Source of the DNA: a virus
Direction: 5' to 3' (one strand)
Virus record (IMG/VR): IMGVR_UViG_3300046536_000269
Location: 1-37,847 of that record
Length of the DNA stretch: 37,847 nucleotides
The notes below the pieces were generated by a model. It ran no database searches and had not been told where the DNA came from. It worked only from the letters and a program-made list of their open reading frames with translations. Shown here in pieces: positions 28,035 through 37,296 of the stretch; the stretch's first letter is position 1, and each line of letters starts with the position of its first letter. Made by a program: the position numbers and the translations under genes.

Positions 28035-29060
28035 TTATCCGATCTTTTCGAGGATGAGTTCCGTGAAGACTTCAGGCGTAATCGAGCCGACTGCCTGCCC
28101 ATATCCCGCTATCGAATCGCTATGGATACTGCGCACTTCAAATACTTTGCTGGTAGAAATAGTTACGACTCCCTCCCCAAGAGATGCAATGCCCCAGGCG
28201 TAGAGTCCACCACTTATCGATGCCATGTTCCTGGACTGGCCCATCACTGCGTAGGTGCCGTCGGTGACGTTATAGACTGCTACCTTGTGGTGGCCGATGA
28301 AGTTCGTAGAGCCCTGCAAATCAAGGATCGCGTAGACACGCATGCGGTACTTCCCTGGGGGCACAGTTACCTGGTTGGAGGCCAGCGATGCGCCGCTGAT
28401 GTCGTTGTTCTTCACAGTGTTGAGAACTCGGCGCTCAATACCAGTAGCGATATTAGTGGCGGCAGCAGGGCCTCCCTCCTCTCGCACATGAAAGATCGGC
28501 AAGCTGATCGAGCCCGTATCGCCTTTGTCTCCCTTGTCGCCCGTTCGCTGGAAGAACAGCAGCACCCCATCCCCTGCTACGAACGGATTTGCCGAGCTCG
28601 AAGCCACCGGAGCCACGCTAATATCGCGGTAGCCTGTCAGTGCCGTGCGCGCTGATACGCTGAACAGCAGGAATTTCGAGGCATCGCCCAGCTTGACGAT
28701 GCGGATATGGCCCTTGACCGTGCTCGTGGACGAGTCGAAGGTATCGATCATCGCCGTGTAATCGACGGCAGGCGTACCGGCGCCGAGCAGGTCGAGCCGC
28801 AGCGTCGTCGCCAGATTCTGCGTCGCGTTGTCGAAGCGCAGCTTGCCGTTGCCGGGGTCGATGTCCGAGGTACCCGACAGGTCGATCGTGTACGGGATCG
28901 CGTAGGCGTTGCCGGAGAAGGCGGCGTTGAAGTTCGCGATGGCCGTATTGATCTGCGGGACCATCGCTTTCTGTGCCAGCACCAGCGCTGCCGCCTTTTT
29001 GCTGAAATCGGCCGGCAGGTCATTCGCCGGATCGGGTGCGGCTGGCAATTCATCGATCAT
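28035..29060 (-). CDS. Tail fibre protein with short collagen-like segment
   Basis: The 341-aa protein has a helical N-terminus, a middle beta-rich part (DLSGTSDIDPGNGKLRFDNA), a short Gly-x-Asp segment GDKGDKGDTG near residue 173, and a C-terminal beta-rich receptor-binding part (GKYRMRVYAILDLQGSTNFI). Collagen-like repeats are frequent in phage fibres. AAAGGACTCGT sets the start; ATGA overlap with the upstream gene. It probably contacts the host surface. Confidence 0.75.
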   Translation of the reverse strand: MIDELPAAPDPANDLPADFSKKAAALVLAQKAMVPQINTAIANFNAAFSGNAYAIPYTIDLSGTSDIDPGNGKLRFDNATQNLATTLRLDLLGAGTPAVDYTAMIDTFDSSTSTVKGHIRIVKLGDASKFLLFSVSARTALTGYRDISVAPVASSSANPFVAGDGVLLFFQRTGDKGDKGDTGSISLPIFHVREEGGPAAATNIATGIERRVLNTVKNNDISGASLASNQVTVPPGKYRMRVYAILDLQGSTNFIGHHKVAVYNVTDGTYAVMGQSRNMASISGGLYAWGIASLGEGVVTISTSKVFEVRSIHSDSIAGYGQAVGSITPEVFTELILEKIG

Positions 29061-29962
29061 ACGAGTCCTTTAAATTCAATATGCGCGGTCTTGGCGCTGT
29101 TGGTAACAGGTACGGTCCATTGCCCGAGGAAGCCGTAGGCGTAGGTCATTGAGTAGTCATCGGCGCCGATCACCATCATCTCGACATCGGTATAAAGCCG
29201 TAGCAAACGGTATGCTTCGGACTCAAAGCCGGCAGGGATATAGACTTCAAAGTTCAGGGTCTTGGCGTTGTCGCGCCTGACCAGCGTGACATTTCCGAAG
29301 GTATCGGTGTTGCTAGTTGAGTAGCTGAGCACTCCGCCGGTAAGATCCCATGCGGTTTGACCGATAGTCCTGGACTTGCCGAGGATGCAGAGTCCGATCC
29401 CGGCGGTGCTGCCAGGGCTCTGCACCGTGATCGTTATGTTGGAATTGATGTAAGGCGGGATGCCATCAAAGATCACATCCCCCTCGCGAATTGGCTCCTC
29501 GTAATACCAGTCGTACCAATTCAGAACGTCATGGCGCGCAAGGCTCTTGGTTTGCGAATATCCGCTGTCGGCCTGCGACAATGTGACGCTGCCGCCACTG
29601 ACGTTCAATAGGCCAACGGTGTTGACCAGATCGCTTGGCTTGATAACGACAGTGATCGAATCCGGCGCGCTGGTCTGACTGTTCACCACCTTATCGAACA
29701 TCAGCCATCGGTTGACCGAGGTATTTGTCGGCACCCATGCGGTCTTGTCTATCAGCGCCTTGCCGATGTTGTTGGCGATGAGCGACTGATACATGAGGTA
29801 CGTCGCCGGGTCGTAGACCATAGCATTCAGCGCATACGTCACGGAGCCGCTATAGGCCGTCTCCGTGATCGGCACGCTGGACGAAACGAGCCCCGTTCCC
29901 GAAGCCCCGGCATCGCCGGTAACAGGAACAGGGCGGATCAGCCGAAAATCTGCCGATCCCAT
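29057..29962 (-). CDS. Tail tip or baseplate-associated protein
   Basis: The 301-aa, beta-rich protein has FRLIRPVPVTGDAGASGTGL at the start, TYLMYQSLIANNIGKALIDK and WYDWYYEEPIREGDVIFDG in the middle. The YQS-x-N-x-G-x-x-L and EGD motifs resemble phage distal tail proteins that bind saccharide or fibre. It lies between tape measure and fibre, where tip proteins are encoded. No exact family is claimed. Confidence 0.65.
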   Translation of the reverse strand: MGSADFRLIRPVPVTGDAGASGTGLVSSSVPITETAYSGSVTYALNAMVYDPATYLMYQSLIANNIGKALIDKTAWVPTNTSVNRWLMFDKVVNSQTSAPDSITVVIKPSDLVNTVGLLNVSGGSVTLSQADSGYSQTKSLARHDVLNWYDWYYEEPIREGDVIFDGIPPYINSNITITVQSPGSTAGIGLCILGKSRTIGQTAWDLTGGVLSYSTSNTDTFGNVTLVRRDNAKTLNFEVYIPAGFESEAYRLLRLYTDVEMMVIGADDYSMTYAYGFLGQWTVPVTNSAKTAHIEFKGLV

Positions 29963-32900
29963 TTAAGCCACCGCCTTCGTGGGCATGTACTGGCCTCCAT
30001 TGGTTAGGCGCTCGATGAAGTCAGCCTGTCGCTTCGACTCTCTCCGTACGAGCTCAATCGTTTTGCCCTGCTTATCGATGATGTCGTTCTGACGCTCGAC
30101 CGTCTTATTGAGGCGATCAACGGCATTGGTCAGCGCATCGTTGTTGCTCGATGGGCTGGCCAGCCGAGCCATCAGCGCGCGGTTGTCTGCTGCCGGAATG
30201 ATCCGCTCGCCCTTGTGAATCAGCGCAGCCATCGTGTCGGGCACTTCGTTCGTGCCGACCGCGAAGGGGTGCAGCGACTTGTATTCCGAACCGCCCATGA
30301 AGCCAGCACGGATCGAGTCCATCGAAGCCCCGCCCGCAGCAACCTGCTGCCAGTAGGCCAAGCCAGCCGCATCCGGCGCGCGCCCGAGCAGCGACTGATA
30401 CAGACCGCTGATGCCACTGTTCGCTGCGACGACCGGGTTAGCCTGCGCGCTGCCGACAGCGCCTTGGAAGCCTGCCTGCGCCTGCGAGACGGTCAGCGAC
30501 GTTGCGATGCCCTTGAGCAGGTCGATCTGCTGCTGATCGGCGGCGAGCATGGCGTTCAGCGAGTCGAGCTGCTTCTGGTCGACCGACAACGAACTATCCG
30601 CAAGGTCCCCGAGCTGCGACAGGTCGTTCTTGGTCGAGTACAGGTCCTTGAGGTAATCGGCCTGCGTGGCGAACTTGGACGAGGCATCCTGCGATACGAC
30701 CGACAGCGCGTCCTTCAGCGAGTCAGCGGTCGGCAGCGGCCCGCCTGCTTTGGCGATTGCCAGTGCAGCCTTGATCTGCGCCTGCGCTGCCATGCGCTCA
30801 GTCAGGTCCGTGCTCGCTGCCTTCATGCCGGACAGCGTGGACTTGATCGCATCGGACAGGGACTTTTCTGCCGCGATGCGCGTATTCAGGGCGTCGGTCG
30901 TCGGCTTCATCGCGTTTTGCAAGACGGTGAAGGCGTTGTCTACGTCGCCCAAGACCGACTGCGCCGCATCCTTTTCCGCTTGGAGCGCCGACACCCGGTC
31001 GTACAGCGCCAGGTTGCTCGCGTCGATGGTTGCGCGCTCCTTGTCATGCAACTGGATCGAGGACATCGTCAGGGCGTCGAGCTTGTCTTGCAGGGCCTGA
31101 TGCTCGCTCAGCACCTGATCGGCAGTCTTCCCACTCGCGTAGACCTGAACGAATGCGCCATTCAAGGCCATCAGGGAGGCAAACTCGTTTGCGCCAGCTT
31201 GCGTCGTCAAATCGAGCGAACTGACGACCGCCTTGAACTGCGCCTCAGTTTTCACACAGGACAGGCCCAAACTCGCCATCGCCGCATCGAGCGCCTTCTG
31301 TACCGGAACCAGCTTTTCAGCATTGGTCAGGTAGTTCGTTGCGTAACTCTGCGTCAGGCTCGTCATGTTTGACGTGCCACCAAAGGCGTTCACCAGTTGC
31401 TCGCGCACCTTGGCCGAGTCCATGCCAGACGAACCGAATGCATCCGCCGCCGTCTTGCCGATCAACTGCATGGCCTGATCGGTTGCTTGGAAATCGCCAG
31501 CGAGGCGCTGAAGAGTCGCGGAAGCCGTCTCCCCGGTCTTCGAGAACTCCGCCAGGTTCGGAACAAGCTTGTTGGCTAGTTCATCGCCTACTCCGGCGAA
31601 AAAGTCCGCAACAGCTTGCTGGTCCTTGGTGGCATCGCCCGTCAGCGTGATATTGAAGTCCTTCGAGTACGTCTTGATCCAGTCCGCAGAGACGCCGAGC
31701 GACGAAGCAAAGCCCGTCGCCGACGCCTCCAGCATCTGCATGCCTTGCGTGAACTGAGCAATAGTCTGCGCGCTGAATGCTGTTGTGTCGGTGCCGTGCT
31801 TATCGCTGCGGAACCAGCCGCCCTTCTCTTTCCAATCGGAGTAATTGGAGCCAGTAAGGCTATCAGCCGAAATCGTGCCGCTCATGCCTTGGCTCGTGGT
31901 TTGCTTTGGCCCCATGCCGAAGGCAAGCTTGCCGATGGAGACGGCAGCCACAGCACCGGCTACCCACGGCAAGGCCGTTGCAATCGCCCCTATCCCGCTC
32001 GCAATAGCACTCGATACGCCAGGACCAACCACGCTTGCGATGCTGCTGCCGATATTCAGGCCAAGCTCAGATGTCAGGCCAGAACCGATGCCCGCACCAT
32101 TCAAGCCGCCCGCAATGCTGCCCATGAAGCCAGTACCAAGGCCGCCGGATAGCGATAGGCCGCCAGTAATAGCACCATACAGGCCAGAAGCGGTGTTTGC
32201 GAGTCCGGCAAGGCCCGTCACGCCACCTGATAGACCTGCTACGCTGCCGATGCCGCTGCTGCTCATGAAAGGCGCAGCCATACTCGCAAGACCGCCAGAG
32301 ATAGGCTCAAGGATCGGCTGGAGGACCATCTTCGCAAACGCCATCTCCATGTCGCGGATCAGCTTCTTCCAGCCCTTGCCGCCGCCGTCCAGAATGGCGT
32401 TGGTCAGGTCGTTTTCGATCGTGTTGGCGGCATGCTTCCATGCTTGAGCGGCGTCTGCCGCGGCTTTTGCGTCGGCGTCGAGTATCGCGTTGCTGGCGCT
32501 GATCTGAGATAGGGTATTGATCTCCTCGATCTTCGTTTTCGTCGTCGCTAGCCAAGCTGCATATATTGCGCGAGCATCATCCAGTGCGTGATTATTTGCA
32601 TCGAGCCCGGCCAACATCGCCTCGGTCGCTTCTACTTGCCCTTGTAGTTCGCCTGCGAACTGCTGCTGCTGGGCCGCGCGCAATGCGTCAACTTGCTCCT
32701 TGGTCTTGCCGATCTCAAGCCCGCGCTCTCGCTCCTTGACGATCTGCTGGTTAAGCGAGTCGATAGCGGATTGGCCAGCCTTGCCGAGCGCGGCCATGTA
32801 GTCGTCCATGATCTTCTTATCATCGATGTCGATCTGCGCGGCGCCGTTCGCCTCGATTTGATCGTGCTCGATTTTCAGCAGGTTGAGCTTATCCGCATGC

Positions 32901-34639
32901 GCTTGGCGCTCCACTTGTGTCAGGCCTGCGACGTGCGCCATCCTGAGTTCGTAGCTCTGCTTTTCCTCGTTCACCTCAAGAGCATTGCGCGACATCTCAA
33001 TGTCGAACTGCTCTTTCGAGAAGATGCCGAGTTTTAGCTGATTGTTGATGTCGTCAGCCGCACCCTTCAGCTTAGCCAAGGCAAGCTGATCCTGTGCGGT
33101 GATTTGCTGTTGCGTAAGCTGGCGAGCTTCTGCGCCAATCGCGCGGTTTGCAGCGTCAATCTCATCCTGAGTCTTTCTGATTGCATCGCGCCTCGCAGTC
33201 TCCTGAGCCGCGAAGTCAGGGCCAGCCTCTGGCTTATATGCTTCAATCAGCTTTTTTCGATCCTGGAGCTCCTGAATATGGTAGGCCGTGGAGCTGGCTT
33301 TTACAGCATCCCAAGATTGAGCCTGGAGTTGGTTGGCGGCGGCAGCATCCTTCTCTGCCTGAGTGAGTTCCTTCTGTCGTTTTATCGCCGGCTCCATCTT
33401 GTCCAGGATATCGTCCCAGTACTTCACCTCCGGGCTCTGGCGTGAGTAGCCTTTGGTGATGAGTTCCGATATTTCATCGCGGACCTTTTGGGCCTCGAAT
33501 ATAGGGTTGCCGTCATCCTTGCCATGGTCCTTCATGGCCTGCCACAACTTGGACCATGCGTCGCGTTCCTCCACAAGAATCTGCACAAGGGTGCCGCGCT
33601 TCTTTACCTGGTCGGGGATGTGGCCGGCTGCCGCCTGTGCAAGCTCGTCCTGCGCTCGCTGCACTTCTCCGGTTCGCTGCAGGGCCGCGATGTGCTCTAT
33701 CTGCGTCACGGTAAGGAAATGCATCGAGCTGTTTAAGGTTTCCGCACCTTTCGCCGGATCCTCGAACAGTGCAATAAGCTTTGGTGCGATCTGGTCGATA
33801 TCTTGCCCGGTGGCCGAGGCATAATTCGCGGTCATTTTTGCGATGCGATCAATGGCATCACCACTAATTTTGCCGGAGCTAACCAGGGCCATCACGATCT
33901 CATTCGCTGTGCCGACGGTCACTTGGCGAGTGTTGGTCATTGATACGGCAAGGCGATCCATGTCCGCGCGCGTCATCCCAGCAAATCCGCTGGTCATGGC
34001 CAAGGCATTGTCCATAGCCACCATCTCATCATGCCCCTGCTTCATTGCGACCGCCATGCCGACAACGGCGGCCCCAAGCGCAACAAATCCAATAGTCGCG
34101 GGGTTGAGCAGCGCGGTTGTCGCCCCAGTGGCATTACCAAGAACGAAAAGGGAACTCCCCATGCGGTTGTACGAGCCAATCATCGCATCGTGGATAACGC
34201 GAAATGCCTCCATTTTTGCCATGGATGAGCCCATGCCAACCGTATGTCCAGCCTGGGCCTTGGTGGCGTTCTCAATTTGCGCTATTAGTTCTTTCGTTTG
34301 TTCAGTCAGGCCAAGCTCGGCGGCTCGATATTCAAGCAATTGAGTGCGGCTCATACCGACCGTAGCCGCCTGATCGCGCAGGGCATCCATAAAACGCTGC
34401 TGGCCAATCGTGAGCCTGTCCGTCGAGCTCCCCAATACCGCATTCGCCTGCGCTGCCGCTTTGGCCTGCTCAGCCTGCGCCTGCATGATCTTGGCCGTAT
34501 CCGACATTCCAGCATTTGAGGCGCGCACCTTCTGGTCGACGCGTGCGGCGGATTCGCCCAGCGCATCGAGCGCCTTGGTGCCCTCGACAACGGGGCGGCT
34601 GTCAACTGCGATGCCAAGAGTTGCGATGTCTGCGCTCAT
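29963..34639 (-). CDS. Tail tape measure protein with DUF4214-like domain
   Basis: The 1558-aa protein sets tail length and is ejected with the DNA. It starts MSADIATLGIAVDSRPVVEG (upstream residues of the open frame overlap the chaperone gene), has a lambda-H-like region with hydrophobic stretches (NPATIGFVALGAAVVGMAVA; the Gly/Ser-rich GLASMAAPFMSSSGIGSV), long coiled coils, and ends with AALIHKGERIIPAADNRALM, typical of tape measures. Near residue 1411 it carries LYQSLLGRAPDAAGLAYWQQ and IRAGFMGGSEYK, a DUF4214-type unit. GGGCGG precedes the ATG. The preceding G and GT chaperones bind it. Confidence 0.92.
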   Translation of the reverse strand: MSADIATLGIAVDSRPVVEGTKALDALGESAARVDQKVRASNAGMSDTAKIMQAQAEQAKAAAQANAVLGSSTDRLTIGQQRFMDALRDQAATVGMSRTQLLEYRAAELGLTEQTKELIAQIENATKAQAGHTVGMGSSMAKMEAFRVIHDAMIGSYNRMGSSLFVLGNATGATTALLNPATIGFVALGAAVVGMAVAMKQGHDEMVAMDNALAMTSGFAGMTRADMDRLAVSMTNTRQVTVGTANEIVMALVSSGKISGDAIDRIAKMTANYASATGQDIDQIAPKLIALFEDPAKGAETLNSSMHFLTVTQIEHIAALQRTGEVQRAQDELAQAAAGHIPDQVKKRGTLVQILVEERDAWSKLWQAMKDHGKDDGNPIFEAQKVRDEISELITKGYSRQSPEVKYWDDILDKMEPAIKRQKELTQAEKDAAAANQLQAQSWDAVKASSTAYHIQELQDRKKLIEAYKPEAGPDFAAQETARRDAIRKTQDEIDAANRAIGAEARQLTQQQITAQDQLALAKLKGAADDINNQLKLGIFSKEQFDIEMSRNALEVNEEKQSYELRMAHVAGLTQVERQAHADKLNLLKIEHDQIEANGAAQIDIDDKKIMDDYMAALGKAGQSAIDSLNQQIVKERERGLEIGKTKEQVDALRAAQQQQFAGELQGQVEATEAMLAGLDANNHALDDARAIYAAWLATTKTKIEEINTLSQISASNAILDADAKAAADAAQAWKHAANTIENDLTNAILDGGGKGWKKLIRDMEMAFAKMVLQPILEPISGGLASMAAPFMSSSGIGSVAGLSGGVTGLAGLANTASGLYGAITGGLSLSGGLGTGFMGSIAGGLNGAGIGSGLTSELGLNIGSSIASVVGPGVSSAIASGIGAIATALPWVAGAVAAVSIGKLAFGMGPKQTTSQGMSGTISADSLTGSNYSDWKEKGGWFRSDKHGTDTTAFSAQTIAQFTQGMQMLEASATGFASSLGVSADWIKTYSKDFNITLTGDATKDQQAVADFFAGVGDELANKLVPNLAEFSKTGETASATLQRLAGDFQATDQAMQLIGKTAADAFGSSGMDSAKVREQLVNAFGGTSNMTSLTQSYATNYLTNAEKLVPVQKALDAAMASLGLSCVKTEAQFKAVVSSLDLTTQAGANEFASLMALNGAFVQVYASGKTADQVLSEHQALQDKLDALTMSSIQLHDKERATIDASNLALYDRVSALQAEKDAAQSVLGDVDNAFTVLQNAMKPTTDALNTRIAAEKSLSDAIKSTLSGMKAASTDLTERMAAQAQIKAALAIAKAGGPLPTADSLKDALSVVSQDASSKFATQADYLKDLYSTKNDLSQLGDLADSSLSVDQKQLDSLNAMLAADQQQIDLLKGIATSLTVSQAQAGFQGAVGSAQANPVVAANSGISGLYQSLLGRAPDAAGLAYWQQVAAGGASMDSIRAGFMGGSEYKSLHPFAVGTNEVPDTMAALIHKGERIIPAADNRALMARLASPSSNNDALTNAVDRLNKTVERQNDIIDKQGKTIELVRRESKRQADFIERLTNGGQYMPTKAVA

Positions 34640-34713
34640 ATGCCGCCCAAAGAAAATGCCGCCGCAGCGAGCCGTATGAAGAAAAGGAAGACCGCGCCCG
34701 AGACATATCAAGC

Positions 34714-35070
34714 CTAGGATCGCGGTTTGTTCTGTTTGCTGAGATAAAGTGCATCGAGCCGGTCGATAATCGATTCCTCGAATGGCTCGAATTGAAGGCG
34801 ATGACGCCTCTGCCATGCCAGAATTTCGGCGCTGGTGAGCGGGTTGACGCCCATGCCGCTCTCGCGCTTCCAACTCAGGCGCTGGAACCACTTCCAGATG
34901 TAGGCTAGTTCATAGGGCAACCTGGCCGCAGGCTCTTCCTCTATCGCCCTGTAGAGTGGGTGACGCTTTGCCGCGTCAAGGTGGTCACCCTTGGTATTGC
35001 CGTCCGCTGCGACAGATGCGCGCTCAAACTGGAGCGCGGCATACGCGAGCAGCGAAGCGGTCAGACCTTC
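34714..35070 (-). CDS. Tail assembly chaperone T part, reached by -1 frameshift
   Basis: In the -1 frame from the slippery site the sequence continues EGLTASLLAYAALQFERASV ... HLDAAKRHPLYRAI ... PYELAYIWKWFQRLSWKRES, ending at 34714. This is clear coding sequence that has no good start of its own close to the G stop. The fused GT product would be 264 aa (146 from G, 118 from T). In lambda, GT recruits the tape measure and major tail protein. The last 54 residues fit small phage tail chaperone T parts. Confidence 0.85.
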   Translation of the reverse strand, partial: EGLTASLLAYAALQFERASVAADGNTKGDHLDAAKRHPLYRAIEEEPAARLPYELAYIWKWFQRLSWKRESGMGVNPLTSAEILAWQRRHRLQFEPFEESIIDRLDALYLSKQNKPRS

Positions 35071-35507
35071 AAAAAATCAGCATCCTTGTCGAGCTGAGCG
35101 GTGACGCGCTCGACCCATGTCGGATACTTGTCGAAGGCGGTCGCCTTCTGCTCTTTCGACAGCTGAACTTCCACTCCGCCGCTGGTGAACCCGTAGGTTT
35201 CGACGGCGACAGCGCACGCGATACGTGCCTGGTTGTCGTCCACCAGCTCGACCAGGCGTTGCGCGCCTTCGTCGGTCGAGGTATCGATAGCCGTGCTGTT
35301 CTTGGCGCCGCGCTTGGTACCCTCGACGCGGATTGCCGCCTGCTCGTTGCGGTACTCAGCGCTGTTCTTGCCGACGATGCGGAAACCAGCCGTTCCGTTG
35401 CCGTCCTTGTCGAACAGGACCGGCACATCGACGGTGATGCGCTTCTCGGCGTTTGCCATCAGGAAGTCGAAATCGATGCCGGCTTGAATTTGCTGTGCTG
35501 CGTTCAT
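35061..35507 (-). CDS. Tail assembly chaperone G
   Basis: The 148-aa protein begins MNAAQQIQAGIDFDFLMANA, has KRITVDVPVLFDKDGNGTAG and ends LDKDADFLKV. It lies between tail tube and tape measure, the position of lambda G. A -1 slippery heptamer overlaps its last codons, giving the longer GT form. Low-level frameshifting yields an excess of G over GT. Confidence 0.85.
   Translation of the reverse strand: MNAAQQIQAGIDFDFLMANAEKRITVDVPVLFDKDGNGTAGFRIVGKNSAEYRNEQAAIRVEGTKRGAKNSTAIDTSTDEGAQRLVELVDDNQARIACAVAVETYGFTSGGVEVQLSKEQKATAFDKYPTWVERVTAQLDKDADFLKV
35070..35076 (-). promoter_or_regulatory. -1 frameshift slippery site T-TTT-TTG
   Basis: The G frame reads GAT TTT TTG AAG GTC TGA; T-TTT-TTG is a canonical -1 heptamer located three codons before the stop. 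Slipping moves ribosomes into the T frame, which is open for 118 codons. Confidence 0.85.
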
Positions 35508-35545
35508 GGTTTGGTGCCTTTCTTCGCGGGTTATGAGTGCCCGTG

Positions 35546-35586
35546 CCGACCGCTGCTCCCGCGAAGGAGAGACAGCAGCCGGTCGG
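35546..35586. other. Strong hairpin between tail tube and chaperone genes
   Basis: CCGACCGCTGCT (35546-35557) pairs with AGCAGCCGGTCGG (35574-35586), 12 bp with one bulge, in the gap between the tail tube gene stop and the G start. There is no T run, so it may stabilise or process mRNA, lowering downstream chaperone levels, rather than terminate. Confidence 0.55.
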
Positions 35587-35614
35587 TGCTCGTTGTCGGC
35601 TTGCGCCGGGTTGG

Positions 35615-36817
35615 TTACAGGGTGGTGTCCTGCACGGACAGCGTCGTGTTCTCGAACTGCGCATCCGTGCCTTTGTAGCGCAGCAGGTCGAACTGACAGG
35701 TGACGATCTTGTTCTTCTCGCCATCGTCCACCTTAGCGGAGGTGATCTTGATCCGGCCGGCAGAAAACGCCAGCACATCGGCGGTGGGCGAGGCGCTAGA
35801 TGCCATTGCATAGGCCAGCGGAAGTTCTGCCTCGGCCTTGAAGTAGTCGAGGAACGTCGAGTCCTGCAGCAAGACGGTGAATTGGCCGGAGCCCATCACC
35901 TTCCCACGCGAGGCCGCAGTTGCGTACTTGGAGGCGAGTACGCTGTCGATCTTGACTTGACCATCGACGGATAGTGACATTCCGGTGCAGATTTGCGACG
36001 GGATGCCATTCACAGACAAGAGGGCCGTAGCGCCGGAGAACTTGCCAGTGGCCGGCGTAGCGGCCGGGCTGGTGAAGTAAGCGGTAGCCGAGTTCGGCAG
36101 TTCCTGCTTACCCATGAATGAGAAATTCATGGTGGTCATGCCGTTGGGCTGGACGGAAATATCCATCTTGCTCGGCTGCTGATCGACGAACACGCGGTTG
36201 ACGCCGATCTTCGTTTCCTGGATCTCGGCCGTGAACCAGTCGTTGGTATGGCCGGTCAGCGGCGTGAAGGTACGCTTGCCAGTGGCGGTTACCGCCACCG
36301 TATCGCCGGCAGCCTTCGCCACCATCGCCGTGCCGTCCATGAACTGGCCGTTCAGGTTGGTTGCGGTTACGGAGGATACGAAGAAATTGCGTCCGTTATT
36401 CGCGGTGGCGGGTGCAGTAAAGCCGGAAATGCGCACCACGTTACCGGCATCGAAGCCATCCGTCAGCCAGGAGCCGGCCGAGCGGGTCAGGCCGCCGGTA
36501 GTCGAGGTGATGGTGATTTGAGCGGTAGTCACGGCAGCAGTCGTGAAGTCGCGGCGCAGGATTGCTGCCATCAGTGGCGCGTAGGTGCCGCACGACGCCT
36601 CGCCATTCAGCGCGCCCGAAGTACGGAAGTTGCCGAGACGGGTGTCGCCCTGTTGTTGGCTGGGGTCGATCTCGTTCGAGCTGTACTTGTCTGCATCGGT
36701 ATCGAACGTCGCGGTGATGCGCGGGTACAGTTGCCCGGTGCCTGCCGCAGCTTTGGTTCCTTCTGCGGTCTGTTTGCTCAGGACGAGCAGGGTATCAATG
36801 CCGTTAGCAGTTGCCAT
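35615..36817 (-). CDS. Major tail tube protein
   Basis: The 400-aa protein begins MATANGIDTLLVLSKQTAEG with KAAAGTGQLYPRITATFDTD, typical of siphovirus tail tube proteins, and has a beta-rich body with repeated strands (TAQITITSTTGGLTRSAGSW) and FTVLLQDSTFLDYFKAEAEL. It would polymerise into the tail tube around the tape measure. It is set off by a terminator upstream and a hairpin downstream, suggesting its own expression level. Larger than lambda gpV (246 aa), with probable extra surface domain (about residues 95-190). Confidence 0.85.
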   Translation of the reverse strand: MATANGIDTLLVLSKQTAEGTKAAAGTGQLYPRITATFDTDADKYSSNEIDPSQQQGDTRLGNFRTSGALNGEASCGTYAPLMAAILRRDFTTAAVTTAQITITSTTGGLTRSAGSWLTDGFDAGNVVRISGFTAPATANNGRNFFVSSVTATNLNGQFMDGTAMVAKAAGDTVAVTATGKRTFTPLTGHTNDWFTAEIQETKIGVNRVFVDQQPSKMDISVQPNGMTTMNFSFMGKQELPNSATAYFTSPAATPATGKFSGATALLSVNGIPSQICTGMSLSVDGQVKIDSVLASKYATAASRGKVMGSGQFTVLLQDSTFLDYFKAEAELPLAYAMASSASPTADVLAFSAGRIKITSAKVDDGEKNKIVTCQFDLLRYKGTDAQFENTTLSVQDTTL

Positions 36818-36837
36818 GTGTTTGCCTTTCGCTGGTC

Positions 36838-36861
36838 AAAAAAAAGACCGCCGAGGCGATC
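36838..36861 (-). terminator. Terminator upstream of the tail tube gene
   Basis: On the minus strand GATCGC-CTCG-GCGGTC (one T-G wobble) is followed by eight T residues (36845-36838). It lies between the tail completion gene and the tail tube gene in the same transcription unit. Confidence 0.75.
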
Positions 36862-36888
36862 TGTGGTGAATTTGGGGTGTGGGTTGTA

Positions 36889-37296
36889 TCAGGTAAAGAC
36901 ATCAGCACGGAACCGCGCTTTAATAACGACTTTCCATCGGTCGCCATCAACCACGCCGCCGGATACCTCGGGCGTCTTTTCGATCTGTACCGTGACGCCA
37001 TCGGCAGTGAATGTCGAGCCGCGCTTGAACGCCTGCCGGATCAGTTTGGCGCGGTCAGTCGCGTCTGCTGAGCCATTGCCGGTCGGATACTGCAGATTGA
37101 TCTGCAGGACGCCGAGCTCCTGGTAAAAGCCGTCACCCATCGTCGGGTTGCCCGGGGTGGCGAACAGGATGTAGCATTCCTGGTACGGCTGGCCGGCGAT
37201 CGGGCTATACGACTCGTTGCCGTGCGCGGTGTCGATTGGCGGCTGAATCGCATCGAGCGCGTTCTCAAGCGCCGTTCTGATCGATGATTGGCTCAT
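36889..37296 (-). CDS. Tail completion/terminator-like protein
   Basis: The 135-aa protein starts MSQSSIRTALENALDAIQPP and has CYILFATPGNPTMGDGFYQE and VLQINLQYPTGNG, then KLIRQAFKRGSTFTADG. This is the pattern of DUF4128/gpU-like minor tail proteins that cap the tail tube. The start at 37294-37296 overlaps the previous stop by four bases. Located directly before the tail tube gene, as expected. Confidence 0.78.
   Translation of the reverse strand: MSQSSIRTALENALDAIQPPIDTAHGNESYSPIAGQPYQECYILFATPGNPTMGDGFYQELGVLQINLQYPTGNGSADATDRAKLIRQAFKRGSTFTADGVTVQIEKTPEVSGGVVDGDRWKVVIKARFRADVFT

Noticed and set aside
30215-31372. 385-codon plus-strand frame inside the tape measure
   Set aside because: Shadow of the tape measure coding sequence.
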